A stretch of DNA of 64,000 nucleotides. Origin: Bosea sp. 29B. GTDB taxonomy: Bacteria > Pseudomonadota > Alphaproteobacteria > Rhizobiales > Beijerinckiaceae. The stretch is taken from contig NZ_LR733817.1 in assembly GCF_902506165.1 (NCBI RefSeq), positions 3,333,937 to 3,397,936 of the forward strand. The letters are read 5' to 3'. Below, one piece after another: positions 45,987 through 54,797 of the stretch. The notes beneath the pieces were generated by a model. The model made no database searches, was not told where the DNA came from, and was given only the letters and a program-made list of their open reading frames with translations. How positions within the stretch are numbered: position 1 is the first letter of the stretch; every line of letters starts with the position of its first letter. Both the position numbers and the translations under genes were made by a program.

Positions 45987-47096
45987 ATGGCTCTGCCCGC
46001 TCCTCGCCCCGTCCCGCGTCCCGGCGTCCTCGACATCGAGGCCTATGTCCCCGGCAAGTCCTCGGCTCCGGCCGGCGTCAAGCTGCACAAGCTTTCCTCC
46101 AACGAGACCCCGCTCGGCCCGAGCCCGAAGGCGATCGCCGCCTATGGCAATCTCTCCGGCAAGCTCGAACTTTACCCGGACGGCTCGGCGACGAAGCTGC
46201 GCGAGGCGATCGCCGGCCGCTACGGCCTCGACGCCAACCGCATCGTCTGCGGCACCGGCTCGGACGAATTGCTGCAGCTGATCACCAAGGTCTATCTCGG
46301 CGATGGCGATGAAGGCGTGTTCACCGAGCACGGCTTCCTCGTCTACAAGATCGCGATCCTTGCCGCCGGCGGCAAGCCGGTGATCGTGCCCGAAAAGAAC
46401 CTGACGGCCGATATCGACGCGATCCTCGCCGCGGTGACGCCGCGCACCAAGATCGTCTTCCTCGCCAACCCCAACAACCCGACCGGCACCTATCTGCCCT
46501 TCGACGAGGTCAAGCGTCTGCAGGCTGGCCTGCCGCCGCATGTGCTGCTGGTGCTCGACGCGGCCTACGCCGAATATGTCCGCCGCAACGACTATGCTTC
46601 GGGCCTAGAACTGGTCGCGACCAGCGAGAACGTCGTGATGACGCGCACCTTCTCGAAGATCTACGGCCTCGCCAATCTGCGCCTCGGCTGGGTCTATGGT
46701 CCCGCCCACATCATCGATGCGCTGAACCGCACCCGCGGCCCCTTCAACGTCAATGGCGCGGCGATCGAGGCCGGTGTCGCCGCGATCGCCGACGAGGCGC
46801 ATATCTCTGCCGCGATAGAGCACAACGACAAATGGCTGGCCTGGACCACGGCCGAGCTGGAGAAGCTCGGCCTCATCGTCACGCCCTCGGTCGGCAACTT
46901 CCTCCTGATCCATTTCCCGGCGGCTGCCGGCAAGAGCGCCAGGGAGGCCGATGCTTTCCTGACCCAGCGCGGACTGATCCTGCGCTCGGTCGCGTCATAC
47001 GGCCTGCCCGATGCATTGCGCATGACCATCGGCAGCGAGGAGGCCAACCGCCTCGTCGTTGCAGCTTTGGCTGAGTTCCTGGGCAAGGCCGCGTGA
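45987..47096 (+). CDS. hisC: histidinol-phosphate/aromatic aminotransferase, HisC family
   Basis: A 369-residue PLP fold-type-I aminotransferase. HisC features are [58 protein letters not shown], the Schiff-base lysine in [20 protein letters not shown] and the C-terminal [20 protein letters not shown]. Although the family makes histidinol phosphate, its place between chorismate mutase and prephenate dehydrogenase points to transamination of prephenate or 4-hydroxyphenylpyruvate in tyrosine/phenylalanine synthesis; many HisC proteins do both. The stop overlaps the next start (GTGA). Confidence 0.9.
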   Translation: MALPAPRPVPRPGVLDIEAYVPGKSSAPAGVKLHKLSSNETPLGPSPKAIAAYGNLSGKLELYPDGSATKLREAIAGRYGLDANRIVCGTGSDELLQLITKVYLGDGDEGVFTEHGFLVYKIAILAAGGKPVIVPEKNLTADIDAILAAVTPRTKIVFLANPNNPTGTYLPFDEVKRLQAGLPPHVLLVLDAAYAEYVRRNDYASGLELVATSENVVMTRTFSKIYGLANLRLGWVYGPAHIIDALNRTRGPFNVNGAAIEAGVAAIADEAHISAAIEHNDKWLAWTTAELEKLGLIVTPSVGNFLLIHFPAAAGKSAREADAFLTQRGLILRSVASYGLPDALRMTIGSEEANRLVVAALAEFLGKAA

Positions 47097-48037
47097 GCGC
47101 GCCCGAGAGCTTCGCGCCGCGCCGCGACGAGCCGCTCTTCGGGCGGCTCGCCATCATCGGCATCGGCCTGATCGGTTCCTCGATCGCGCATGCCGCGAAG
47201 GAGCTCAACCTCGCCCGCCATATCGTGCTGAGCGACGCCGACGTTGATGTCCGCCGCCGCGCCCGCGAGCTCGATCTCGGCCATGAGATCGCCGAGACCG
47301 CGATCGAGGCCGCCCGCGATGCAGACCACATCGTGCTCTGCGTGCCGGTCGGTGCCTGCGGCGCCGTCGCGGAGGAGATCGCCGGCGTGCTCAAGCCCGG
47401 CGCGATCCTGTCCGATGTCGGCTCGGTCAAGCATGCGGTGGTCGAGGCCGTCAGCCCGCATCTGCCCGAGGGCGTGCATTTCGTCCCGGCCCATCCTGTC
47501 GCAGGCACTGAGAATTCCGGCCCCGATGCCGGCTTCCCCAGCCTCTTCCTCAACCGCTGGTGCATCCTGACGCCGCCGCCCGGCACGGACGAGGCGGCGA
47601 TCGCCCGCACCCGCCAGTTCTGGGAAGGCATGGCGGCGATCGTCGAGGTGATGGGCTCGCAGCACCATGACCTCGTCCTCGCCATCACCAGCCACCTGCC
47701 GCATCTGATCGCCTACAATATCGTCGGCACCGCCGAGGACCTGGCGGCGGTGACGCAGTCGGAGGTGATCAAGTTCTCGGCCGGCGGCTTCCGCGACTTC
47801 ACCCGCATCGCGGCGTCGGACCCGACGATGTGGCGCGACGTCTTCCTTGCCAACAAGGAGGCGGTGCTGGAGATGCTCGGTCGCTTCAACGAGGATCTGG
47901 CCCTGCTCACCCGCGCCATCCGTTACGGCGACGGCGAGACCCTGCACAAGCATTTCACCCGCACGCGCGCCATCCGCCGCGGCATCGTCGCGCTCGGCCA
48001 GGAGAAGGCCGAAACGGAGAAGCTGAAGAAGGGCTGA
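47093..48037 (+). CDS. prephenate/arogenate dehydrogenase
   Basis: A 314-residue NAD(P)-dependent dehydrogenase of the TyrA/TyrC family that makes 4-hydroxyphenylpyruvate or tyrosine. The Rossmann motif is [20 protein letters not shown]; further on are [15 protein letters not shown], the catalytic histidine in [20 protein letters not shown] and [15 protein letters not shown]. The start is GTG 47093, overlapping the aminotransferase stop by 4 bp. It completes a three-gene tyrosine branch operon. Prephenate versus arogenate preference cannot be told from sequence here. Confidence 0.93.
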   Translation: MSAPESFAPRRDEPLFGRLAIIGIGLIGSSIAHAAKELNLARHIVLSDADVDVRRRARELDLGHEIAETAIEAARDADHIVLCVPVGACGAVAEEIAGVLKPGAILSDVGSVKHAVVEAVSPHLPEGVHFVPAHPVAGTENSGPDAGFPSLFLNRWCILTPPPGTDEAAIARTRQFWEGMAAIVEVMGSQHHDLVLAITSHLPHLIAYNIVGTAEDLAAVTQSEVIKFSAGGFRDFTRIAASDPTMWRDVFLANKEAVLEMLGRFNEDLALLTRAIRYGDGETLHKHFTRTRAIRRGIVALGQEKAETEKLKKG

Positions 48038-48153
48038 GTGGCGAGCGCGCTGGTGTCTCCGCGGGATTCCCACAGCCGGGCGTGAATTCGGTGCCTCCGG
48101 TGGACTTGTCTGCCTTGTCAAAACGGGGTCGGGCTGATACAGCCCCACCCGTC

Positions 48154-48229
48154 GCCGCAATAGCTCAGCTGGTAGAGCACCTCATTCGTAATGAGGGGGT
48201 CGGGGGTTCGAATCCCTCTTGCGGCACCA
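48154..48229 (+). tRNA. tRNA-Thr (anticodon CGU)
   Basis: A complete cloverleaf: acceptor GCCGCAA/TTGCGGC, D-arm with AGCTCAGCTGGTAGAGC, anticodon stem CCTCA/TGAGG with loop TTCGTAA (CGT at 48187-48189, reading ACG), T-arm GGGGGTTCGAATCCCTC, and an encoded 3' CCA (48227-48229). A weak upstream promoter candidate is TTGTCA (48115) and GATACA (48136) with a short 15-bp spacer. Confidence 0.97.
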
Positions 48230-48459
48230 TTCCCCAACCAGCATTCGCTGACGTCCGCAAACTGGCCAAGACGGCCGGTTTTTTCGTGTTCGGCAGCCGC
48301 TGCTCTTTCTTGTGACCGCGGAGAGCCGCAAAAATGTTGGCTTTCCCGTTGGTCCCCTGAGCAAGGCCGACAGATTCGAGACCGGCAGATGGCTCGGCAT
48401 CGCTGTCAGAGGCGCCAAATCCTCGGGCGGGACCGCGATGCACTCTTGCTGGAATTGCT
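48230..48459. other. gap between tRNA-Thr and the deoR gene
   Basis: Holds the tRNA terminator and about 170 bp of DNA in which I see no gene. No copy of the tRNA 3' end was noticed downstream up to 54100, so there is no evidence that the tRNA was used as an integration site. Confidence 0.5.
48260..48284 (+). terminator. rho-independent terminator of tRNA-Thr
   Basis: AACTGGCC (48260-48267) pairs with GGCCGGTT (48273-48280), one U-G pair, loop AAGAC, running into six T (48279-48284). It lies about 30 bp after the tRNA CCA end. Confidence 0.8.
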
Positions 48460-49236
48460 CTAGGCGTCGGCAACGATAACGCGTCCGACCACGCTCGAAA
48501 GCGCAGCCAACGCCGGCAAGGTCTTCGCCTTCTTGTCCGTGACGATGGCGGAAATCCGATCGAGCTCGCAGAAGCGGAAGCGGCTGGTCACACCGATCTT
48601 CGAGTGATCGGCGATCAGGACGACGCCAGCCGAGTTGATGACCATGGCCCGGGCGATCTCGGCGGTGTGCTCGAAGAAATTGGTCGCCGCGCCTTTCATG
48701 TCGACCCCGAAGGGCGACAGCAGCGCCAGGTCGGCCTTGTAGCGATAGATGTCGTTGATCGTCGATGCGCCGCCGGTCTCCGGCGGTTCATGGACGATCG
48801 TTCCGCCGAGAAGAAAGACGCGGCTGCCGGTCCTCTGCTGCGTCGATGCCATGGTCGTCGCAACCTGCAGGGAATTCGTCAGGATATTCAGCTCGGGAAC
48901 GCTCTTCAGCTCCTCGGCCAACGCCGCCGTCGTCGTGCCCCCGTCCAGGAACAGGGTCTGGCCGCTCTTGATCAGGGTCATCGCGGCCAGGGCGATCGCG
49001 CGCTTTTCCTTCAGGCGGACGGTGGAGCGGGCCCCATAGGACGCGTCCTGCTCGGCAGGCATGCTGACCGCCCCGCCATGGACCCGCCGCAGGCTGCCGT
49101 CCTGCTCCATCGCCACCAGATCGCGGCGGATCGACTCGTTGGAAACGCCGAACTCGTGGGCGAGCCTCTCGACCGAGACGCCGCCGAACGTGTCGAGAAG
49201 CGCGCGGATCCGCTGCTTTCTCTCGCCCTGCCACAT
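48460..49236 (-). CDS. DeoR family transcriptional regulator
   Basis: A 258-residue regulator. The N-terminal HTH is MWQGERKQRIRALLDTFGGV then LAHEFGVSNESIRRDLVAME followed by RRVHGGAVS; the C-terminal sugar-phosphate-sensing domain has LKEKRAIALAA, TLFLDGGTTTAALAEEL and AGVVLIADHSKIG. DeoR-family proteins usually respond to phosphorylated sugars. It is divergent from a phosphatase and a complete ABC importer, which it probably represses. ATG 49236 places the HTH at the N terminus as expected. Its effector is probably the imported phosphorylated compound or a product of it (inference). Confidence 0.93.
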   Translation of the reverse strand: MWQGERKQRIRALLDTFGGVSVERLAHEFGVSNESIRRDLVAMEQDGSLRRVHGGAVSMPAEQDASYGARSTVRLKEKRAIALAAMTLIKSGQTLFLDGGTTTAALAEELKSVPELNILTNSLQVATTMASTQQRTGSRVFLLGGTIVHEPPETGGASTINDIYRYKADLALLSPFGVDMKGAATNFFEHTAEIARAMVINSAGVVLIADHSKIGVTSRFRFCELDRISAIVTDKKAKTLPALAALSSVVGRVIVADA

Positions 49237-49253
49237 GCGGTGCCGTCTCCTGC

Positions 49254-49353
49254 GAACCGGTTCATTTCACCTCTGGCAAGACCGCTGGCAAGAGTGGCAC
49301 AACGCCGGGGGTAATAAATCGGTCAAAAATCCACATTGCCACATATATCCACA
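49254..49353. promoter_or_regulatory. repeat-rich divergent promoter region of the deoR-importer locus
   Basis: Three patterns lie in this AT-richer gap: the perfect palindrome GAACCGGTTC (49254-49263); a direct repeat CTGGCAAGA at 49273-49281 and 49285-49293; and three CCACA motifs at 49331, 49339 and 49349. DeoR-family repressors typically bind direct repeats, so the second and third sets are the best operator candidates. The AT-rich stretch TAATAAATC (about 49312-49320) may be part of a promoter. Confidence 0.42.
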
Positions 49354-49391
49354 AATGCTAAGCCGCCTCCAGAAAATTCGGGGGATGGCGG

Positions 49392-50186
49392 ATGCGTGCC
49401 GAAGGCGATCAGGCGGAGTGGTTGGCGTTTGCGCTGCGGCTCGCGACGGAAAGCGGGGCGATCCTGCGTGAGACGGCTTCCGTTCGCCCGGATGTCGAGG
49501 TCAAATCCGACAGGAGCTTCGTCACGGCGCTCGACGCCCGCATCGAGCGGCGCATGCGCGAGATGCTCGCCGATCGCTTTCCCAGCCACGGCATCATCGG
49601 CGAGGAGGAGGCCCCCACCGATCTCGATGCCGATCTGGTCTGGGTGCTCGATCCGATCGACGGCACCGCCGCCTTCATCGCCGGCCTGCCGGTCTACGGC
49701 ACGCTGATCGCGCTGATGCGGGAAGGCGAGCCGATCCTCGGCATCATCGACCATCCGATCACCGGCGACCGCTGGATCGGCGTCAAGGGCAGCCCGACCA
49801 CGCATAACGGCCGCCCCTGCCGCACGCGCAACTGCGGAGCACTCGGCAATGCCATCCTGTCCGCCAGCAATCCCGATTTCTTCGAGGCGGAGGAGCTAGC
49901 GGCCCTAGACGCCATGCGCGCGGCCACGGCCTGGCGAATCTGGGGCGGAGCCTGCATGAGCTTCGGCCTGCTGGCGAGCGGGCGCACCGACGCGGCCTTC
50001 GACACGCGCCTGAAGCTCTGGGACTTCGCGCCCTTCCGCCCGATCATCGAGGGTGCCGGCGGCGTCGTCACCGATTGGGAAGGCCAGCCGATCGACCACA
50101 AGACGGGCAAGCGGATCATGGCCGCCGGCGATCCGGCCCGCCATCGCGAGATGCTGCGCCTCGTCGAGAGCGCCATGGGGCGCTGA
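49392..50186 (+). CDS. inositol-monophosphatase-family phosphatase
   Basis: A 264-residue Mg-dependent phosphatase of the IMPase/HisN/FBPase-like family. The metal-binding motifs are present: the Glu pair in GIIGEEEAPT, DPIDGTAAFIAGLPVY and a C-terminal WDFAPFRPIIEGAGGVV. The last one has Pro where most IMPases have Ala (WD-x-A-A). Substrates in the family include inositol phosphate, histidinol phosphate and sugar phosphates. Its position between a sugar-phosphate-type regulator and a complete importer suggests it dephosphorylates the imported compound. No signal peptide is seen, so action is cytoplasmic. The gap to the ATPase gene is 66 bp. Confidence 0.9.
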   Translation: MRAEGDQAEWLAFALRLATESGAILRETASVRPDVEVKSDRSFVTALDARIERRMREMLADRFPSHGIIGEEEAPTDLDADLVWVLDPIDGTAAFIAGLPVYGTLIALMREGEPILGIIDHPITGDRWIGVKGSPTTHNGRPCRTRNCGALGNAILSASNPDFFEAEELAALDAMRAATAWRIWGGACMSFGLLASGRTDAAFDTRLKLWDFAPFRPIIEGAGGVVTDWEGQPIDHKTGKRIMAAGDPARHREMLRLVESAMGR

Positions 50187-50252
50187 GCCGACCATATCCG
50201 CTCCGAGACGGCGCCGATCCGCCGGAGCTTTCAGTTGAGAGGGGATGACGAG

Positions 50253-51311
50253 ATGGGAATCGCGATCGAGAATCTGGCCGTCTCCTATGGCGGCCAACGG
50301 GTGATCGACGGGCTCGAGCTGACGATCGAGCCGGGCAGCTTCTTCACGCTGCTCGGCCCCTCCGGCTGCGGCAAGACCACGCTGCTGCGTACCATTGCCG
50401 GCTTCGTGCCGGCCGAGCGGGGGCATATGCGCTTCGGCGGCACGGAAGTGACGCATCTGCCGCCGCACCGGCGCGATATCGGCATGGTCTTCCAGGATTA
50501 TGCGCTGTTTCCCGACAAGACCGTGTTCGACAACGTCGCCTATGGCCTGCGCGCCCGCAAGCAGTCGGAAAGCGCGATCAAGCCCAAGGTCGAGGCGGCG
50601 CTGGAGCGCGTTGGTCTCGGCCATCTCGGCGCCCGCCATCCCGCCGCGCTCTCCGGCGGCCAGCGCCAGCGCGTGGCGCTGGCCCGCGCCCTCGTCATCC
50701 AGCCGAAGGTGCTGCTGATGGACGAGCCGCTCTCCAATCTCGACGCCAAGCTGCGCCTGCAGGTGCGCGAGACCATCGTCGAGCTCCAGCGCGAGGCCAA
50801 GATCACCACGGTCTTCGTTACCCATGACCGCGAGGAGGCGCTCGCCATGTCCGACCGGATCGGTGTGATGAAGCAGGGCCGGCTCGAGCAGGTCGGCACC
50901 CCCGCGCAGATCTACCGCGAGCCGCGTACCGGCTATGTCGCTGATTTCGTCGGCGGCGCCAACATCGTCGAAATCGAGACGGCGGCCCGCCAGGCCGGCG
51001 AGACCGGCCCGCTCGCGCTCGACGGCGTCACCATCACGGCGCGTGCCTTGGCAGCGGTCGCAGCCGGCCGCGCCATGCTGGTCGCCCGTCCGGAAGACAT
51101 TCTCCTCGCCGAGCCCGGCACGGCCGGCACGCTGCCGGGCCGGATCGCGCACCGGCAATATCTCGGCGGCAAGACCAGCTACAAGGTCGCGCTCGACAGC
51201 GGCCGCACGCTCGCGGTCGACCTGCAGAGCGGCGCGCATGACCGTTTCGAGCCCGGCGCCGCTGTCGGCCTCGGCCTCGATCCCGCCCGCACGCTGGTGC
51301 TCGCGTCATGA
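50253..51311 (+). CDS. ABC transporter ATP-binding protein, FbpC/AfuC/PotA type
   Basis: A 352-residue ATPase. The nucleotide-binding domain has Walker A GPSGCGKTTLLRTIAG, Q-loop VFQDYALFPDKTVFDNVAYG, signature LSGGQRQRVALARAL, Walker B VLLMDEPLSNLDAKLR and the H-loop VTHDREEALAMSDRIGVM. The C-terminal TOBE domain (about 245-350) is typical of the CUT1/ferric/polyamine group. ATG 50253 follows GAGAGGGGA. Its stop overlaps the permease start (ATGA). It energises the permease at 51308 and might also serve the ATPase-less importers at 3626-9903. Confidence 0.95.
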   Translation: MGIAIENLAVSYGGQRVIDGLELTIEPGSFFTLLGPSGCGKTTLLRTIAGFVPAERGHMRFGGTEVTHLPPHRRDIGMVFQDYALFPDKTVFDNVAYGLRARKQSESAIKPKVEAALERVGLGHLGARHPAALSGGQRQRVALARALVIQPKVLLMDEPLSNLDAKLRLQVRETIVELQREAKITTVFVTHDREEALAMSDRIGVMKQGRLEQVGTPAQIYREPRTGYVADFVGGANIVEIETAARQAGETGPLALDGVTITARALAAVAAGRAMLVARPEDILLAEPGTAGTLPGRIAHRQYLGGKTSYKVALDSGRTLAVDLQSGAHDRFEPGAAVGLGLDPARTLVLAS

Positions 51312-52948
51312 GCGTGCAGTTCCGCTCGATCTGGTTCTGGCTCTCCGCGCTGGCGCTGGCGATCCTGGCCGTCTTCCTGCTCTATCCGCTGCTGAACGTG
51401 CTGACCGGCTCCATCGGCAGTGGCAGCCGCAACGGCTGGGTGACACTGGCCGGCGATCCCAAGTACTTCGCCGCCATCGTCAACACCGTCGTGCTCGGGA
51501 TCGCGGTGACCCTCACCACGACGCTGATCGGCGTGCCTCTCGCCTATTTCACGGCGCGCTTCGATTTTCCGGGCAAGGGCATCGTCGCGGTGCTGCCGCT
51601 GATCACCCTGGTCATCCCCGAGGTCATCGCCGCCCAGACCTGGCTGATGATGCTCGGCAACAACGGCTTCATCACCCGCTGGCTCGGCGGCCACGGCATC
51701 GACATGCCGAGCTTCTACGGCTGGCCCGGCCTGATCACGGTGATGACCTTCACCTATTACACCTACACCTATATCGGCACGCTCGCCGCCATCCGCGGCT
51801 TCGACGTCCAGCTCGAGGAAGCCGCGCAGAGCCTCGGCACCTCGCCGGCTCAGTCGCGTCTGAAGGTGATGCTGCCAGTGGTGTTGCCCTCGGTGCTGGC
51901 GAGCGCGTTGCTCGTCTTCACCCTGGTCGTCGGGAACTTCGCCACCGCCACCATCCTCGGCAGCCGCGTGCCACTGCTCTCGGTGCTGACCTACCAGGCG
52001 GCCGTCGCCGAGGGCGGCTCCGACCCGGTGATGCAGTCGACGCTGGCCACCGTCTCGATTGCGCTTGTGATGATCGTGCTCTTCGTCCAGCGCTGGATCG
52101 TGGCGCGCGGCCGCCACGAGGTCACGCAAGGACGCGGCGCCCGCGCCGAGAGGCTGCGCGGCCTGCCCGGCCTCGTCATCGGCCTGTCTGCCGCGGTGCT
52201 GGTCATCGTCTCGCTGCTGCCGCTGGGCTCGATCGTCGTCGGCGCCTTCACAGTCTCGCGCGGCCCGGTGATGCGCTGGGGCGAGTGGACCACGGCCCAT
52301 GTCGAGCGGCTCGTCAGGATCGCGCCCGATCCCGTGATCAACACGCTGCTCTACTCGGCCGCCGCGACCGCGATCGGCATCACCTTCAGCGCCCTCGTAA
52401 GCTATCTGATCGTCAAGAAGCGGAACATCCTGACGCCGGCGCTCGACTATCTGACGGCGCTGCCGCTGGCGCTGTCAGGCACGATCATCGGCATCGGCCT
52501 GATCATGTCCTTCAACACCGGCTTCCTGCCGCTGACCGGCACTGCCAGCATCATCGTGCTCGCCTATGTCGTGCGCCGGCTGCCCTTCGGCATCCGTAAC
52601 TCGTCCTCGACGCTCTACAACATCCCCAATTCGATCGAGGAAGCCTCGATCAGCCTCGGGGTGCCGCCGGTGGCGACCTTCTTCAAGGTCGTGCTGCCGC
52701 TGATGCTGCCCGCCGTCGCCGCCGCCACCGTGCTGACCTGGACGACCACCGTCGCCGAGCTCTCGGCCTCGATCATCGTCTATTCCGGCGGCCGAGAGAC
52801 CATGCCGATCCAGATCTACAAGCTGATCGACTCCAACCTGATGGCCCCGGCCTCGGCCTATGGCCTGGTGCTGGTCGCGGTGATCCTGATCCCGATCATC
52901 GTCGCGACCCGCGTTTTCAAGATCGACCTGTTCTCGTCGAAGGCCTGA
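51308..52948 (+). CDS. ABC transporter permease, ferric/AfuB type, fused two-domain
   Basis: A 546-residue permease with two tandem membrane domains, about twelve helices. The two EAA loops are EEAAQSLGTSPAQSRLKVML in the first half and EEASISLGVPPVATFFKVVL in the second. The first domain starts SIWFWLSALALAILAVFLLY. It is co-translated with the ATPase (4-bp overlap) and followed after 74 bp by the binding protein. The family handles ferric iron, hexose phosphates (AfuB), 2-aminoethylphosphonate and related anions. Compared with the permease at 3626, it has its own ATPase. Confidence 0.93.
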   Translation: MSVQFRSIWFWLSALALAILAVFLLYPLLNVLTGSIGSGSRNGWVTLAGDPKYFAAIVNTVVLGIAVTLTTTLIGVPLAYFTARFDFPGKGIVAVLPLITLVIPEVIAAQTWLMMLGNNGFITRWLGGHGIDMPSFYGWPGLITVMTFTYYTYTYIGTLAAIRGFDVQLEEAAQSLGTSPAQSRLKVMLPVVLPSVLASALLVFTLVVGNFATATILGSRVPLLSVLTYQAAVAEGGSDPVMQSTLATVSIALVMIVLFVQRWIVARGRHEVTQGRGARAERLRGLPGLVIGLSAAVLVIVSLLPLGSIVVGAFTVSRGPVMRWGEWTTAHVERLVRIAPDPVINTLLYSAAATAIGITFSALVSYLIVKKRNILTPALDYLTALPLALSGTIIGIGLIMSFNTGFLPLTGTASIIVLAYVVRRLPFGIRNSSSTLYNIPNSIEEASISLGVPPVATFFKVVLPLMLPAVAAATVLTWTTTVAELSASIIVYSGGRETMPIQIYKLIDSNLMAPASAYGLVLVAVILIPIIVATRVFKIDLFSSKA

Positions 52949-53022
52949 ACGGACAGCCAAGCCGGGCCAGCATCGCCTCGTCGCCCGGTTCTCCCAAGGA
53001 AGGCGAAAGGAAAGGAACGACC

Positions 53023-54021
53023 ATGACCCATCTCATCGATCGCCGCGCCGTGCTCGCAGGCCTTGCCGGCATGGCGGCTGCTCCCGCTTTCGCCCAGAGC
53101 GCCTCGGGCACCGTCGTGCTCTACACCTCCAACAACGCCCAGTCGGTCGATGCCGTGCTCGGCGTCGCCAAGGAGAAGCAGCCTGGCCTCAAGATCAGCA
53201 CGATCACCGGCGGCTCGGGCCAGCTCCTGCGCCGCATCGAGGCCGAGTCCGCCAAGCCCCAGGCCGACATCTTCTGGAGCTCCAGCGCCAACACGCTCGG
53301 CGCCTTCAAGCAGCTGTTCGAAGCCTATGCCTCGCCAGCTGCTGCCGCCATTCCGGCAGTGCTGCGCCATCCCGAGAACCTCTGGACCGCTTCGAACGTC
53401 CATCTCGTCGTCGCGATGGTCAACAAGAACCAGCTCGGCGGCAAGCCGGCGCCCAAGACCTGGAAGGACCTGGTCGATCCGGCTTTCAAGGGCAAGATCA
53501 TCATCGCCGATCCCACCAACAGCTCGACCGCCTTCACCATCCTCTGGGGCGTCGACAAGCTGATGGGACCGGACGGGCTCAAGGCGCTCGCCGCCAACCT
53601 GACCGTCTCAAGCGCCGCCTCGACCGTGCTGCGTGCCGTCGGCCAGGGCGAATATGCCATCGGCCTCACCTTCGAGTCGAACGCCTATGCCTATGTCGCC
53701 GGCGGCCAGCGCGAGATCTCGCTGCTCTATCCCGCCGAAGGCACCTTCTCGACGCCGGAGTTCCAGGTGCTGGTCAAGGGCGCGCCGGCCGGCGCCGCTG
53801 CCAGGGCCGCCTATGACCTGATGCTGTCGAAGGAAGCCCAGATCGCGCTGCTGGAGAACGCTTTCCGCCGGCCCAGCCGCAGCGATATCGACGTCTCCAA
53901 GCATGTCGAGCTGCCCGCCATGGAGAGCATCAAGGTCTTCGCCATCGACGAAGACGATGCCGCCGCCAAGCGTGACGAGTTCCTCAAGCGCTGGCAGTCT
54001 TACGCTACCGCCGCGAAGTAG
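53023..54021 (+). CDS. ABC transporter periplasmic binding protein, ferric/AfuA class
   Basis: A 332-residue exported binding protein. The N terminus THLIDRRAVLAGLAGMAAAP has a twin-arginine-like DRRAVLAG motif and likely cleavage at AFA/QSA, so Tat export is possible. The mature protein starts VVLYTSNNAQSVDAVLGVAK and has TGGSGQLLRRIEAESAKPQA and ADPTNSSTAFTILWGVDKLM. The ferric-ligand double tyrosine near the C terminus of FbpA proteins was not recognised, which argues against iron. With a phosphatase and a DeoR regulator in the locus, a phosphorylated sugar or polyol is the more attractive ligand (inference). Confidence 0.9.
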   Translation: MTHLIDRRAVLAGLAGMAAAPAFAQSASGTVVLYTSNNAQSVDAVLGVAKEKQPGLKISTITGGSGQLLRRIEAESAKPQADIFWSSSANTLGAFKQLFEAYASPAAAAIPAVLRHPENLWTASNVHLVVAMVNKNQLGGKPAPKTWKDLVDPAFKGKIIIADPTNSSTAFTILWGVDKLMGPDGLKALAANLTVSSAASTVLRAVGQGEYAIGLTFESNAYAYVAGGQREISLLYPAEGTFSTPEFQVLVKGAPAGAAARAAYDLMLSKEAQIALLENAFRRPSRSDIDVSKHVELPAMESIKVFAIDEDDAAAKRDEFLKRWQSYATAAK

Positions 54022-54038
54022 TTCGCCTTCCGGAACGG

Positions 54039-54059
54039 TCGGGCCGCTCATCGGCCCGA
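54039..54059 (+). terminator. hairpin after the binding-protein gene
   Basis: TCGGGCC (54039-54045) and GGCCCGA (54053-54059) form a 7-bp perfect stem, 17 bp past the stop of the importer operon and before the convergent nrsF gene. There is no T-run, so it is a weak or factor-assisted stop at best. Confidence 0.4.
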
Positions 54060-54091
54060 AGTCACCTGCCGCTTGCTGCTGGGCGCCTCGT

Positions 54092-54733
54092 CTACCAGCG
54101 CAGGAGCCGCGGGAAGATCAGCGCGCCGATTCCGGTGACCGCCGCGATCGCGATCGTGTACCAGGTTGCCAGGAACGGCGCCGTGTCGTCCGGGCAATGC
54201 AGGCTGTAGGCGAGGGTCGCAAGTCCGGCCGAGGCGAGGCCGGCGCAGGCTCCCGTCAGCCTGCCGTCGACCGGTGCGCCGCGACGCGCCAATCCGAAGA
54301 GGACGACGAGCGGAACCAGCGCGTAGAGCGGCACCGCGACGAGGCAGGCGCGCCAATAGCGGCCGAAGATCAGCGCGCTCCAATCCGCGAAAGGCGCTTG
54401 GAAGAGTGCGGCTAGCGCCCAGAGAGCGATGAGTGCGACCGGGAGAGCAACCAGCGGCAGCTCTCTGCCTGGCTTCAGCCCCGGGCGCAGGCTGCGCTGG
54501 AACAGCACGAGCGCGATGCCGGCGACGCTGGCGCCGACCAGCGCCTTGGCGATCACGGGGGGCGTCGACCAGACGCCAGCAAGATCCGGGCGAACACCCA
54601 GGACGATCAGGACGAGCAGGGCGGTGAGCGCCAGCGCCGCCAGCGCGCAGAGCCAGGTGGCCCGGCGCAGCCAGCCGGTATCCACCGGGCGGTGGCCCGC
54701 GGTCATCACCGCGATCAGCTCATTGGTCTGCAT
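54092..54733 (-). CDS. nrsF: NrsF-type (DUF1109) membrane anti-sigma factor
   Basis: A 213-residue inner-membrane protein with six predicted helices and a short cytoplasmic N terminus (MQTNELIAVMTAGHRPVDTG), which in this family holds its ECF sigma factor inactive. A conserved cysteine occurs in YSLHCPDDTAPFLATWY; in Caulobacter NrsF, cysteines of this region sense metal or oxidative stress. ATG 54733 is chosen over 54748 because CAGAGAACC precedes it and the family begins M-x-T-x-x-L-I. It lies 64 bp downstream of the sigma gene in the same operon. Confidence 0.9.
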   Translation of the reverse strand: MQTNELIAVMTAGHRPVDTGWLRRATWLCALAALALTALLVLIVLGVRPDLAGVWSTPPVIAKALVGASVAGIALVLFQRSLRPGLKPGRELPLVALPVALIALWALAALFQAPFADWSALIFGRYWRACLVAVPLYALVPLVVLFGLARRGAPVDGRLTGACAGLASAGLATLAYSLHCPDDTAPFLATWYTIAIAAVTGIGALIFPRLLRW

Positions 54734-54797
54734 GGTTCTCTGGTCCATTCAGCAGGGAATTCGCTCGGGATCGTCGAAAGGTTACGCGCTGCCTCGG

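Noticed and set aside
48154..54100. Genomic island inserted at tRNA-Thr
   Set aside because: No integrase, no duplicated tRNA 3' end and no obvious composition change were seen between the tRNA and 54100.
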